Part shown: one piece after another, positions 8,585 to 18,803 of the stretch | Layout of the letters: each line of letters opens with the position of its first letter | How positions within the stretch are numbered: position 1 is the first letter of the stretch | Assembly: GCA_963832725.1 (NCBI GenBank) | Contig: CAWHVG010000002.1 | Location: 930,001-994,000, forward strand | Reading direction: 5' to 3' | DNA from: JAEZBP01 sp963832725 | Lineage (GTDB): Bacteria; Myxococcota_A; Polyangia; Polyangiales; Sandaracinaceae | Length of the DNA stretch: 64,000 nt | Position numbers and translations under genes: made by a program | The notes under the pieces: model-generated | The model's database searches: none | Told to the model about the DNA's origin: nothing | What the model saw: only the letters and a program-made list of their open reading frames with translations

Positions 8585-10645
8585 GTGCGCCGCCACCTGT
8601 CGAAACATCCGCGCCAGCGAGCGCGCCTCGTCCGCCCGAACCAGCACCGTCACCCGGTCTCCGGGCGTCAACGTCGTCTCCGCGACCGCGTCGTGGATCT
8701 CCCCGTGCTCCCGCACGAACAAGACCAGCGCGGACGGCGGCCACCGAACCTCTGACAGCCGCACCCCTTCTTCCGGCGCCGGCCGCTCCACCTCGAGATC
8801 CACCACCCGATAGCCGTGCAGCTCCGCCAGCGGCGGCACCTGCGCGCCCGTCCGTCGCCGCGACCGCTCGATCTCCCGCTCCAGCCGATCGCGATACGCC
8901 CGCAGAATGTCCCGGTGCGTGATCCACCCGATCACGCTGCGACCCACCGGATCCAGCACCGGAAGCCCCGAGAGCTCGCTCCGCACGATCGCGTCGACCG
9001 CCCGCGCCAGGTTGTCCTGCAACCTCAGCTTCGGAGGCTGTTGCGCGTGCGTTCGCAGATCCGGATCGAACGTGTCCTCCCGAATGGCCCGCTCCACCTC
9101 CGCGGCGGTCACCGTCCCTTCGTACTTCCCGTCGGCGTCGATGAGCGGCAGCGCGTCGCTCTGGCGGAGCCGCTCCATCACCTCGCCCATCCCCATCCCG
9201 GGCGTCAGCGCCTCCGGCACGGCCTCCATCGCGTCACCGACCTTCAGCACCTCCATCAAGGTCGGCCCTCGCGGCTTGCCGAGCTCGATGCCGCGCAAAT
9301 GCAGCTTGAGCGTATAGATGGTCTCTTTGCTGAGGAACGCGGATACCGCCGTGGCGACCGCCACCGAGAAGAGCAAGGGCGGGATCGTGGAATACTCGCT
9401 GGTCAGCTCCAGGATGATGATGACCGACGTGATCGGCGCCCGCGCCGCCGCCGCGAAGAGCGCGCCCATTCCGACCAGGCCGTAGGCGCCAGGATCGCCG
9501 GTGATGCTCGGAAACAACCCGTGCATCACCTGCCCGTACGCCGTCCCCAACATGGCGCCGATGAAGAGCGACGGAGCGAACACCCCGCCCGAGCCGCCGA
9601 TCGCGATCGTCACGCTGGTGGCCAGGATCTTCCCCGCCAGGAGCAGCAGTAAGAACCAGAGCACGTACTCGCCGCCGATGGCTCGCTCGAGCACCGCGTG
9701 CCCGACGCCGTACATCTCGGGGAGCGCCAAGAGCAGCCCGCCGAGCAGGAACCCGCCGGCGGCGGGCCGAAGCCAGAGCGGCCCGCGCCAGATCCGGTCG
9801 GAGAAGTCCTCGAACGCGTAGAGCACCCGCACGAACGCGATGCCCACGAACGCCGCCACCAGCCCGAGCCCGGCGTAGACCAGAAGCTCCCAGGGCGAGA
9901 CCAGCGCGAAGGGCGGCAAGGTCAGGAACGCGGTTCCGCCCAGGATCGACGCCGCCACCGCGTTGGCGAGCACCGACGAGAGCACCACCACCCCGAACGA
10001 CTGCGCCTGGAAGTCGCGCAGGATCAGCTCCAGCCCGAACATCACGCCGGCGATGGGCGCATTGAACGTGGCCGAGATCCCGCCTGCGGCCCCGCACGCC
10101 ACCAGGATGCGCAGGCGCGACTCGGGGATGCCGAGCACCTGCCCCGTCGTCGAGCCGATGGCCGAGCCGACCTGCACCACCGGCCCCTCGCGCCCGACCG
10201 AGCCACCCGCCGCGATGCAGATCGCGGAGGCCACCGCCTTGATGACCGCCACCCGCGGCCGGATGCGCGCGCCTTGCTCGGCGATGGCGACCATCACCTC
10301 CGGCACGCCGTGCCCGCGGGCCTCCGGCGCGAAGCGCTCGACCAGCGGCCCGTAGAGCAGCCCGCCGATGACGGGCACGAAGAGCAAGAACCACGGCCCG
10401 AGCTGAGGGACCCACGGGTTCGACGCGTGATCGGCCACGCTGTAGTCGACCTGCCCGGTGAAGAGCATCGTCAGCCAGCCGATCAGGATGCGGAACCCTG
10501 CCGCGCCGAGGCCCGTCGTCGCGCCCACGATCAGGGCCATGACGAGGAGCCCCGTCGAGCTCCCGCGCGCCCACACCAGCGCCCGACTGAGCGGCTCCAC
10601 GGGCATCGGGAGGCGGCGTCGTACGGGGTGGGCGGCGGTGGGCAT
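8579..10645 (-). CDS. CLC chloride channel/transporter with CBS pair and TrkA-C domain
   Basis: A 688-residue CLC-family anion transport protein of the inner membrane. The membrane part (about 30-445) has GHGVP near residue 111 in place of the textbook GSGIP selectivity motif. It also has GREGP near 151 with the gating Glu, and GVFAPSLFIG later. Two CBS repeats (about 460-585) normally bind adenine nucleotides and adjust gating. The C-terminus (about 605-685) resembles a TrkA-C/RCK-C regulatory domain, with VVDLEV and ALVLFVREHGE. The first ATG is used; PMPVEPLSRALVW downstream is an alternative start region. The GHGVP variant should be checked for chloride selectivity. No operon partner. Confidence 0.9.
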   Translation of the reverse strand: MPTAAHPVRRRLPMPVEPLSRALVWARGSSTGLLVMALIVGATTGLGAAGFRILIGWLTMLFTGQVDYSVADHASNPWVPQLGPWFLLFVPVIGGLLYGPLVERFAPEARGHGVPEVMVAIAEQGARIRPRVAVIKAVASAICIAAGGSVGREGPVVQVGSAIGSTTGQVLGIPESRLRILVACGAAGGISATFNAPIAGVMFGLELILRDFQAQSFGVVVLSSVLANAVAASILGGTAFLTLPPFALVSPWELLVYAGLGLVAAFVGIAFVRVLYAFEDFSDRIWRGPLWLRPAAGGFLLGGLLLALPEMYGVGHAVLERAIGGEYVLWFLLLLLAGKILATSVTIAIGGSGGVFAPSLFIGAMLGTAYGQVMHGLFPSITGDPGAYGLVGMGALFAAAARAPITSVIIILELTSEYSTIPPLLFSVAVATAVSAFLSKETIYTLKLHLRGIELGKPRGPTLMEVLKVGDAMEAVPEALTPGMGMGEVMERLRQSDALPLIDADGKYEGTVTAAEVERAIREDTFDPDLRTHAQQPPKLRLQDNLARAVDAIVRSELSGLPVLDPVGRSVIGWITHRDILRAYRDRLEREIERSRRRTGAQVPPLAELHGYRVVDLEVERPAPEEGVRLSEVRWPPSALVLFVREHGEIHDAVAETTLTPGDRVTVLVRADEARSLARMFRQVAAHS

Positions 10646-10987
10646 GCGGGTGGGCGGTCCTCGGCTCGCGCGGGTGCCAGCACCGTGGACCTATTCACGT
10701 CTTCCTCGATGCGTACCCCGACAATGCGTGCCCCGCGGGGTCGGGAACGCGATCTCGAAGCGTCCCGTGATCGTGCCCGGCCGTGCGCCCGTGTGCCCCC
10801 ATTGGAGAGCACCACGGAGAGCCCGGAACCCGAGGAGCATCCCGCCTCTTGCGGGCGACGAGCGCGTCCGAACCACCGTGAGCCCGCAGGACACGTGCAA
10901 CGTCGAGGCGCGGCGAACGGCCCCGGCGATGTATCATGCCCCCCGGTCCGTACCTCGGGAGGCGCGGGCGGAAAGCGAGACCGCGAC
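10646..10987. other. Intergenic region, nothing convincing
   Basis: This separates the divergent CLC and EAL genes. Short open frames exist on both strands but none has coding-like composition or a recognisable domain. Both promoters should lie here; I see no clear consensus element. Confidence 0.4.
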
Positions 10988-11764
10988 GTGCGCAAGAAAG
11001 CCTGGACCCTGACCGACGACGCGCGGTCTCCGCGGGTCTCCAAGTCGGAGACGCCGCGTCCCCCTCGCGTCCGGTCCATCCCGCCGACGGCGCTCGGCGT
11101 GGCCTTCCAGCCCATCGTCGACCTCGCCACCAAGCAGAGGTTTGCCTGCGAGATGCTGGCGCGCTGCAGCGTCCCCACGTACCCGAACCCGGCCGTCCTC
11201 TTCGAGCAGGCCGAGCTGCAGAGCTCCACCGGCCGCCTCGGCCGCATGGTGCGCGAGGTCGGATTCGAGCAGGCGCCCGACTGCCCGCTCTTCGTCAACC
11301 TCCATCCCCACGAGCTGAGCGAGCGCTGGCTCGTCCGCCCGGACGATCCAATGAACTTCTTCGAGCACGACCTCTATCTCGAGATCACCGAGTCGGCCAC
11401 GCTCGACTACTTCGAGCTCTGTCAGAGCAGCATGCGCGAGCTCTGTAGCCGCCTGAACGCCAAGCTGGTCGTCGATGATTTCGGCGCCGGGCATTCCAAC
11501 TTGTTGCGGATCGCCGAGCTCAAGCCCTCCGTGGTCAAGGTCGACCGGCAGCTCGTCCAGGACGTCCATCGGAGCCGCGAGAAGCGCCTGATCCTCCGTC
11601 ACGTCGTCGGGCTCTGCGGCGATCTCGACGCCACGGTCGTGGCCGAGGGCATCGAGACCAAGGACGAGCTCTCCGCCGTCATCGACTGCGGCGTCCACTA
11701 CGGCCAGGGCTACCTCCTCGCGCGCCCGGCCAACCCCGTCCCCGACGTCGTCTGGCCTTTCTGA
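10988..11764 (+). CDS. Stand-alone EAL-domain c-di-GMP phosphodiesterase
   Basis: A 258-residue EAL domain without sensor or GGDEF partner. The signature motif is EML (FACEMLAR) rather than EAL, keeping the metal-binding Glu. Other catalytic elements are present: FVNLHPHELS (Asn), LEITES (Glu), VVDDFGAGHSN (Asp-Asp), VVKVDR (Lys), VVAEGIET (Glu) and GQGYLLARP (Gln). It is therefore probably active, hydrolysing c-di-GMP to pGpG in the cytoplasm, although a binding-only role is possible. The GTG start (VRKKAWTLTDD) is chosen because coding composition starts there; GAAAGCGAG lies shortly upstream. The N-terminal 35 residues are basic and unstructured. Confidence 0.88.
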   Translation: MRKKAWTLTDDARSPRVSKSETPRPPRVRSIPPTALGVAFQPIVDLATKQRFACEMLARCSVPTYPNPAVLFEQAELQSSTGRLGRMVREVGFEQAPDCPLFVNLHPHELSERWLVRPDDPMNFFEHDLYLEITESATLDYFELCQSSMRELCSRLNAKLVVDDFGAGHSNLLRIAELKPSVVKVDRQLVQDVHRSREKRLILRHVVGLCGDLDATVVAEGIETKDELSAVIDCGVHYGQGYLLARPANPVPDVVWPF

Positions 11765-11945
11765 GCTCCGTCGCCGCCGACTCCTCGAGACGCGCGACCG
11801 CGCGGCATGCTTCGACCGCGCGCTCTGCCGTCACGGGAACTGCCGCGACCGGAACCTGTCGCGTGCGCCGGTGGCCTCGGAACCGGAGCGTCTTCGGCGA
11901 GTGACCCTTGCGCGCACGCCCGCCGGGCGGAAAGCTGCGCCCACC

Positions 11946-12389
11946 ATGTCGCTTCAGGACGTCATCCTCACCGACCTCAAGAAAGCCATGAAGGAGCGGG
12001 ACGAGGTCGCGAAGACCACCCTCCGCATGGTTCGCAGCGAGCTGACCAGCAAAGAGATCGAGCTCGGCCGCGCCCTGACCGAGCAGGACGAGCTCGGCGT
12101 GCTGACCAGCGCGGTCAAGATGCGCAAAGACGCCATCGTCGAATACGACAAGGCGGGCCGCGACGACCTCGCGAGCGAGGAGCGCGCGCAGGTCGAGGTC
12201 ATCCAGCGCTACCTCCCCGCGCAGATGAGCGACGACGAAGCGCGCGCCGCCATCCGAGAGCTGGCGACCGAGCTCGGCGCCACCTCCAAGAAGGAGATGG
12301 GCAAGCTCATGAAGGGCGTCATGGACCGCTACCGCGGCCGCATCGACGGCAAGGTCGCCTCCCGCCTCGCGGGCGAGATCCTGAGCTGA
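11946..12389 (+). CDS. GatB/YqeY domain protein
   Basis: A 147-residue YqeY family protein, related to the tail domain of the amidotransferase subunit GatB. Visible family features are LKKAMKERDEVAKTTLRMVRS at the start, VIQRYLPAQMSDDE in the middle and KLMKGVMDRYRGRIDGKVAS at the end. YqeY proteins are cytosolic, helical and probably bind tRNA; their exact role is unsettled. Length is normal. It follows the EAL gene by about 180 bases with no shared function apparent. Confidence 0.92.
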   Translation: MSLQDVILTDLKKAMKERDEVAKTTLRMVRSELTSKEIELGRALTEQDELGVLTSAVKMRKDAIVEYDKAGRDDLASEERAQVEVIQRYLPAQMSDDEARAAIRELATELGATSKKEMGKLMKGVMDRYRGRIDGKVASRLAGEILS

Positions 12390-12731
12390 AGGCGCCAGCA
12401 TCGGCTCGCCCGGGCGGAGTCGGAGGCGCAGCCGAGCCCGCTCGACGTCCGCACCGGGCGCCTCTGAGTCATGACCAGCCGCCACTCGGTCGCCTGCGTG
12501 CGGGTCACGCGGGACCACGTCGGCGACACCCTCGGGCCGCACCGCCCGGTGGCCGATCAGCCTGTCGGTCGCCCCGACGACGCCGGTCTCGGCCTCGCGC
12601 GACACCGCGAGGTGTGGAGCCGACTCGAGCGCGCCGGAGCCATTCTCGGCGCGGCATCGTAGCGCCGACCGCGCGAGGTCGTCGTGTAACAAGAGCTCGC
12701 CTTGTGGTCGCTAGAGGATAGGATTTGTTAC
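12390..12731. other. Intergenic region, no supported gene
   Basis: A frame from 12471 to 12662 could encode 63 residues but has no domain and weak coding character, so it is not called. The right end carries an inverted repeat directly before the AbiEi start codon. Confidence 0.4.
12686..12731. promoter_or_regulatory. Inverted repeat abutting AbiEi start codon
   Basis: GTAACAA at 12686-12692 and TTGTTAC at 12725-12731 form a perfect 7-bp inverted repeat around 32 bases. The right arm touches the GTG start of the AbiEi gene. AbiEi antitoxins repress their own promoters by binding inverted repeats, and the second AbiEi locus at 24.4 kb has the same layout with a longer palindrome. Confidence 0.4.
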
Positions 12732-13311
12732 GTGACCTCGGCAGCCGCCGAAGACACTCGGCTCCTCCGTCCCGCCGACCTCGAACGTGCCGGATACGGC
12801 CGTGTCGCCGTCATGCGCATGGTTCGGCGCGGCGAGCTCGTTCACCTCGCCCGTGGGGTCTACGCGGGGCCCAACTTCGAGCCGACCGGAGCATCACGAC
12901 CTCGCGCTCGTCGCGGCGCGCGCGCCCAATGCGGTCGTCTGCCTGCTCTCGGCGGCGGCGTTCCACCGGCTCGGCACCCAGGTGCCGCACGAAGTGTGGG
13001 TCGCCCTACCGCCGCGGGTGTGGGCGCCGCGGATGGACACGCCGCCGCTCCGCGTCGTTCGCTTCTCGGGCGCGCGATACGAAGGCGGGGTCGAGGAGCA
13101 CGAAATCGAGGGCATCCGCCTCCGCGTGTACTCCCTGGCGAAGACCGTCGTCGATCTCTTCCGCTACCGGAACAAGGTGGGCCTCGACGTCGCGCTCGAG
13201 GCGCTGCGCGAAGTCCGGCGGGACCGCCGCTGCTCGCTCGCCGAGCTGACCGCGCTCGCGCGCGACGGAAGCGTGCTGACACCCATGCGGCCCTACCTGG
13301 AGGCGACGTGA
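12732..13311 (+). pseudogene. AbiEi-type antitoxin, orphan and frameshifted
   Basis: The first 50 codons (VTSAAAEDTRLLRPADLERA...) form the winged-helix DNA-binding part of the AbiEi family. After GPNFEPT the family sequence continues one frame later with HHDLALVAARAPNAVVCLLS and runs to LTPMRPYLEAT. Removing one base near 12887 restores a protein of about 192 residues that aligns along its length with the intact AbiEi at 24.4 kb (VVCL.SA, VPHEV.VALP, PYLEA). No AbiEii toxin follows, so this is an orphan copy. AbiEi normally neutralises and autoregulates the type IV toxin AbiEii. It may be a decayed leftover or a sequencing casualty. Confidence 0.75.
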
Positions 13312-13779
13312 CGGAGGGGCGCGATGGCGGGAGCACGACGTCGATCCCGAGCATCGGGGCGCCATTCCGGCACCTACCGCGTCGGCCGCGGCCGACGCCG
13401 TGTGAATGACGCCGGGCACCTTCGCGGGCTCACTCGCCATCGGATCCGCCCGTCTTCTCGCTGACCGCGACACCCGGCGCTGCGCCCGCGGCGCCGAGGG
13501 CGACCGCTTCCAAGGTGCCGCCTGAACGGCGTGTGGCCGGGATTCGTTGTCAGATCCCGACGGCAGTGACGTCTTCGCATCGCGATGACTGCGCAGCAGA
13601 CGCACTGCGTACGGCACAGCTCCAAGCTGTCAACACGCGTTGACGCACCATCGCTCAATGCGTCGGCCCGAACAGAAATGCGCGATCAATCCGCCCTGGA
13701 TGCATGCTACGCTTGTCTCGCGCGACTCGCGGGGCCCTGGATGGCGCTGTTCCCGACGCTTCGGTCACGCACCAGGACC
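13312..13779. other. Intergenic region with a 16-bp palindrome
   Basis: No credible gene. The only distinct element is the palindrome at 13629-13644. Confidence 0.4.
13629..13644. promoter_or_regulatory. Operator-like palindrome GTCAAC-ACGC-GTTGAC
   Basis: Perfect 6-bp arms around four bases, about 135 bases before the winged-helix-like gene. It has the size of a dimeric repressor site. No regulator can be assigned. Confidence 0.35.
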
Positions 13780-14088
13780 ATGACGAACGACCTCCTGCCC
13801 GGAATCGAAGTTGAAGCCCGCGGCCTCCGCTGGGAGCTCCTCGTCGGCCAAGCCCACGCCTCACCGGCGCGCGGCACATCCACCGACCTCGACGACACGG
13901 CCTACGCCAAGCTCTGCCGCGCCCTCGACGACCTCGGCGAGCTCACCAGCGCCAAGGCCCAAGACCTCCTCGCCACCGACGCCGCCGGCGCCCGCCCCTA
14001 CCTCAACCGCCTCATCGAAGAAGGCCGCGCCGAGAAACAAGGCAAAGCTCGAGGCACCAAGTACGTCCTCACGAACCATAGGGGGTAG
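13780..14088 (+). CDS. Small hypothetical protein with winged-helix-like C-terminus
   Basis: 102 residues from the ATG in MTNDLLPGIEVEARGLRWEL. The N-terminal 20 residues resemble the short beta segment that starts some large defence helicases. The C-terminal 55 residues (ALDDLGELTSAKAQDLL, ARPYLNRLIEEGRAEKQG, TKYVLT) look like a DNA-binding winged helix, with a recognition helix followed by a basic wing. It may be a small regulator, or a fusion of the two ends of a larger gene. The start could also be as far upstream as 13585. It ends two bases before the LamG lipoprotein gene, so the two may be co-transcribed. Confidence 0.5.
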   Translation: MTNDLLPGIEVEARGLRWELLVGQAHASPARGTSTDLDDTAYAKLCRALDDLGELTSAKAQDLLATDAAGARPYLNRLIEEGRAEKQGKARGTKYVLTNHRG

Positions 14089-14090
14089 CC

Positions 14091-15553
14091 ATGTCCACGA
14101 TCTCACAACTGCCGCGCACTCGGACCATGTCGCCGACATGGACGGTGCTCTGTCTGGCCATGGCTGCGATCGCCTGCGACGGCCCGCTGCCTGTCGGCGA
14201 TGCGGGCATCGACAGCGGTCAAGGGACCGTCTGTCGGTCCGACCGTGACTGTTCGAGCGCGGGGCAGGTCTGCGATCGCAGCACCGGCTACTGCGTCGAA
14301 TGCGTCACCGGGGCCGACTGCGCGGCAGGGCAGGCGTGCCGCAACACCCGTTGTGAGGAAGTGACCCCGTGTACGTCGAGTCGCATGTGCCCGGGGCTCG
14401 TCTGCGACGTCGACCGTGGCTATTGCGTCGAATGCGTCACGGAGGTCGACTGCACCGGCGATGATGTCTGCCGCGACGGCGACTGCGTTCCACCGCCTCG
14501 GCCATGCGACTCCGACCGTCAGTGCAGCGACATCGGCCTCGTCTGCGACACCGCGGCCGGTCACTGCGTCGAATGTCTCCGGGAGGCCGACTGCCCAGCC
14601 GACCGGTATTGCGGTGACAATCGCACGTGCCTGCCGGATGCATGCACCGCCGGCGAGACACGCTGCGCGTCGTCCACGCAGATCGAGACCTGTCTCCCCG
14701 ACGGGTCCGGATTCGGTGCAGCCGACGCCTGTGGCCCGGCGCGCGAATGCGCAGACGGCGCGTGCCGAGCGCTCGGCATGGATGCTGGCACCGACGCCGG
14801 CATGTTGTTGGATGGCGGGAACGACTCCGGGATCGCCGACGCGGGGGTGGCTCTCGATGCCGGCGCCGTGACCCGGTACGCGCTCTCGTTCGACGGCGAT
14901 GGAGATGAAGTCGAGTTCCCGATGAGCTTCGGTGATGTCGGCCAGCGCTTTACGTACGAGTTGTGGGTCCGCCCGACCAGCGCCGACGCTGGATTGCGCC
15001 CAGGGGGAAGGCGGACTCCTCTTCGTCCACCGTGCCGACTGCCGTGATCATGAGCTGGAATGGTCGGGCACCGGTGATGGCCGCCTCCCGCAGCGGTTTC
15101 GTTTCCGCGTGTACGGTGGCTCGGGGACCTGCGGATGGATGGCCGCAGAGGCCGCCAGCACCAGCACGGTCGGAGAGTGGCATCACGTCGCCGGTGTCTT
15201 CGAGGACGGCGCCATGCGGCTGTACGTTGACGGCGCCCTCGCCGCATCCGCGACCCAGCCCACCGCGCCGTCGTGGACCGCGAACCTTCTGGGTCACTGG
15301 GCTGGGCGAGACGGCGCAGACTCCCGCCCGACGCGCAGCGGCTTCATCGGCGAGATCGATGAGAATCCGCGTGAGCTCCACCGCGCGATACTCAGGTGAC
15401 GCGATCACCCCTCCCGCCCACTTCATCGCCGACCCGGCCACGGTAGGCGTCTGGCTCTTCGACGAGGGCACCGGAACCACCGCCAGCGACGGATCGAGCA
15501 TGGGCCTCGACGGCATCGTGCGGAACGCCACCTGGGTCGTCAGCAGCCGCTGA
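14091..15553 (+). pseudogene. Cys-rich LamG-domain lipoprotein, two frameshifts
   Basis: The N-terminus has a lipoprotein signal ending MAAIAC. About four repeats of a cysteine unit follow (CRSDRDCSSAGQVCDRSTGYCVECV and relatives), each about 40 residues, as in many myxobacterial surface proteins. A DAG linker leads into a LamG/concanavalin-like domain: YALSFDGDGDEVEFP, then GEWHHVAGVFEDGAMRLYVDG, then GEIDE and RVSSTARYSGD, ending GVWLFDEGTG. These LamG pieces lie in three successive frames. The switches are near 14990 and at GAATC 15363-15367; at the second, restoring GATC gives the expected GEIDEIRVSS. The intact protein would be about 486 residues, outer-surface and probably glycan-binding. 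An alternative start is ATG at 14127. Confidence 0.75.
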
Positions 15554-15575
15554 TTTGTCCGAATTTCAACCCCCG

Positions 15576-17280
15576 ATGAGACTGCGACGGTTGGAAATCG
15601 AACTGTTCCGCGGCGTGCGGACGTTGGACTGGCGCCACGTGGCGAACACGGCGGCGCTCGTCGGACCGGGCGACAGCTGCAAGTCCACGGTCCTCGACGC
15701 GCTCGAGCGCGTCCTCTCGCCGCGATGGAATCTCCCGTTCGACGATACCGACTTCTTCGACCTCGACACGACCGAGCCGATTCGCATCCGAGCGACCATC
15801 GTGGACCCGCCCGCGGTACTGCTCAAGGAGAGCAAGTACGGGCTCGCGCTGCAGGCGTTCGACCTCGACAGCGGAGAGACGACCGCGCCCCTCGGAGCGG
15901 ACGGCGAAGTGTACGCGCTCGTCATCGAGCTGAGCGTCGACGGCGGTCTGGAGCCGCAGTGGAACGTGATCGACGCGACTGGCGACCAGCATCCCATCCA
16001 CGCACGCGACCGAGAGCTCATGGGGATGCTCCGTGTCGGCGGCAGCATCGACCGCCACCTCGGATGGCGCCGCGGGTCTGTCCTCGCCCGGCTCACCGAG
16101 AGCAGTGACTCGGTGGCGGCGGTGGTTGCTGACGCGACTCGCAACGCACGCGCAGGGCTAGCGGTCGACCAGCTTCAAACTCTCAAGCACGCCGCCGAGA
16201 AGGCTGGGACCCTCGGGAAGGACTTGGGCGCGACCGTATCGTCTGGCCTCGTCCCTCACCTGGACGCTGGAATGTTGGCCGCGAACACCGGCTCGTTGGC
16301 CCTTCATGATGGAAACGTCCCCTTCCGCCGGGCCGGCCTGGGCACACGGAGGCTCGTCACCGTCGCGATGCAACGCGAAGCGGCGGGCTCTGCTGGGCTG
16401 ACGCTGATCGATGAATTCGAGCACGGGCTCGAGCCGCATCGCATCCGGCAGCTCTTGCGAAAGCTGCGCGGCGTCGCGCCGGAGCCAACGAAAGCGACCT
16501 CGGGCCAGCTCGTGCTCACGACCCATTCTCCGACTGTCCTCTCGGAGCTCCGCCCTGAGGAGGTCGCGATCGTGCGCCGCGGCACCGGTGGCAAGGTCAC
16601 CGTCACACAGCTCCCGGACATCCTCGGCCGCGTGTTGCCGAAGACCCCCGAGGCACTCCTTGCCCGACGGGTAATCGTGGCGGAGGGTGCGACCGAGGTC
16701 GGTCTCTTGGCGAGTGTCGAAGAGATGTGGAGCGAGGAGGGCGTCAACTTCGCGTACCTCGGCGTGAGCGTCGTGGATGGGCAAGGCGAGCACGCTTCGA
16801 CGATCGCCGGCTGGCTCTCCGACCTCGGTCACACGGTGGCGCTGTTCGTCGACGCTGACACCTCGAAGCCCAGGCTCTCTCGCGCCAAGTCAGCGCAGGT
16901 GATCCCCTGGCCCGCGCCCCTCGCGACGGAAGAACGTGCTGGCGTGCGACCTTTCCGACGACACGTTCGCGGCGCTCGTCGGACTCGCTGACGTCTCGCC
17001 GAAGGTCAGCCGTCCCGCGTGGCGGACGATTCGCGACGCCATGGCCCACGCCCTGGACAAGAAGCCCGCGGAGCTCGGCGACGACCTCGAAGCGTGGAAA
17101 GAAAACGTGCCCGACCTTCGCGCGGTCTTCGGCACCGTCGCGAAGAAGAAGGGGTGGTACAAGACGGAGGAGCTGGGAGGGGGAGCTCGGCAGGCTGGTG
17201 GTCTCGGACTGGAACCGCCTGGCCGGTACGGCAACGCGCCAGATTCTGGAAAGCTCCGTGGGTTCGCCGAACACGGCTGA
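15576..17280 (+). pseudogene. gajA: OLD-family ATPase-TOPRIM nuclease (GajA-like, Gabija), frameshifted
   Basis: About 568 residues once one base near 16931 is removed. The N-terminal ABC-type ATPase has a Walker A written GPGDSCKST, with Cys where Gly usually precedes the Lys. Walker B is LTLIDEFEHGLEPHRI, followed by LVLTTHSPTVLSEL. The C-terminal TOPRIM nuclease has the acidic motif VIVAEGATEVGLL and the DxD in LFVDADTSKP. After the lesion, VLACDLSDDTFAALV continues the nuclease. Together with the UvrD-like helicase immediately downstream, this is the Gabija arrangement, in which GajA nicks DNA and GajB assists, giving phage defence. The last 35 codons look non-coding in this frame and an additional indel in the G-rich run near 17175 is likely. 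The ATG at MRLRRLEIELF is preferred over an upstream TTG. Confidence 0.72.
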
Positions 17281-18674
17281 CCTGGTTGACGCTCTGCTCG
17301 CAGCGGAGCGGGCGCTGGTGGTCGCGCCAGCCGGCTGCGGGAAGACGGAGCTCCTGGCGCGGACCGTCGGAGAATCCGAAGGCCGGACGACAGCTGATCC
17401 TGACGCACACCCATGCCGGCGTTGCGGCGGTGAAGCGACGCCTGACCAAGCTGGGCGTCGCTTCGAGCCGATATCACCTCGAGACGATCGCGGGTTGGAG
17501 CTTGCGATACGCGCTCGCCTACCCGGCGATATCCGGGCTTCAGGCGGGGGCCAACTCCATGCCGGAGTGGTCGGCGGTGTATTCCGAGGCATCCAGGGTT
17601 CTGACCTCGCCGCTGGCAAAGCATGTGCTCGGAGCGTCCTACGACGGCGTTCTGGTCGACGAGTACCAGGACTGCACCGCGTCCCAGCACCAAGTCGTCA
17701 GGGCCGCCGCAGCGCACCTGCCCGTGCGCGTCGTGGGTGATCCCCTCCAGGCGATCTTCGGCTTCCGGTCCGACCCGCTCGTCGAGTGGAGTGATGTCGA
17801 GGCGTTTTTCCAGCCGTTGCCAGAGTTGTCTGTTCCGTGGCGCTGGTGGGACCGGAATCGGCGCCTGGGCGAATGGCTGCTCGAAGCGCGGACGACCCTG
17901 CTGAATGGCCAGCCCCTGACGATCGGCCGCGGAGCACCAGTCGAGTGGGAGCAGTACGACGGGCGATTCGAGTCCCGGGCGTGTGAGCGCGCTGGGCGGT
18001 CGGCCGGTCAGCACATCGTCGCCATTAAGAAGCGTCCGCAGCAGTGTGGAAGCCTGGCCTCACGTCTCCGAGGGCGATTCCGCGTCGTCGAGGCATTCGA
18101 CGAGAAGGGGCTCCCAGAAATGGTTGGGCGGTGGCCGGGGGCGACGGGAGCCCAGATCGTCAAAGACCTTCACGATTTCGCGCGCAAGCGAATGACAGGG
18201 ATTGGCTCGGACCTCGATCGCATGGTCGCGGCTATCGCAGTGGGGCGTCCGACCGGGCGATTTCGATCGCACCTGGATCACCGGGACCGGTTGGTACGCC
18301 TCGCGGAACAGCCCACGCCCGAGCACGCCTTGGCAGCGCTCGAGGGGTTCCGCGGGCAGCGGGAGTGGATCGTCCACCGCCCAGAGGGTCTTTACCAGCT
18401 GCAGTCGGCGCTCCAGGAGAGTGCGGGGCTTGGTATGGAACAGGTGCCGGTCGCTCTAGCCGCAGTGAGGACGCGGGCCCGGCACCGAGGCCGCCTCGTT
18501 CCGAAGCGGACCGTCGGTACGACCCTTCTGGTGAAAGGGCTCGAGTTCGACACCGCTCTGGTGCTGAACGCGGACGAACTATCCAGGAACGAGCTCTACG
18601 TCGCGATTACTCGTGGCTCGACCTCGCTTCGGATCACGTCGCGGGCGCGCCAAGTGGTCACTGCGCGGTCGTGA
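17258..18674 (+). pseudogene. gajB: UvrD-like helicase (GajB-like, Gabija), frameshifted
   Basis: About 470 residues of a superfamily 1 helicase. Motif I is APAGCGKTELL, motif II VLVDEYQDC, motif III VVGDPLQAIFGF, then TTLLVKGLEFDTALVLNAD and motif VI LYVAITRG. Size and placement match GajB of Gabija. The frame breaks at GAATC 17372-17376; replacing it with GATC gives TVGDPKAGRQLILTHTHAG and one continuous protein. The GTG at 17258 puts the Walker motif near residue 23, as usual, and overlaps the end of gajA by 23 bases. The GTG at 17198 is an alternative start. The upstream coding-like frame suggests that gajA and gajB may even be fused. Broken only if the lesion is real. Confidence 0.72.
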
Positions 18675-18803
18675 GAGGTGACGAGACGAGGGGGGGGCGG
18701 ATGCCGGACGGAATGTCGAGATACAGAGACGATACGTTCAGGGAAGTTTGACGGCCGCGCACCGAGTAATTTCGTCGCGGTCAGCACTCGGGAGGAGCAC
18801 TTG

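Noticed and set aside
9698..10987. Long upstream extension of the EAL frame through the CLC gene
   Set aside because: It is antisense to a well-supported CLC gene, and its translation is low-complexity Arg/His/Asp. Coding character begins only at the GTG at 10988.
12471..12662. Possible 63-residue gene between yqeY and the AbiEi remnant
   Set aside because: No domain, no good ribosome-binding site and no clear coding bias.
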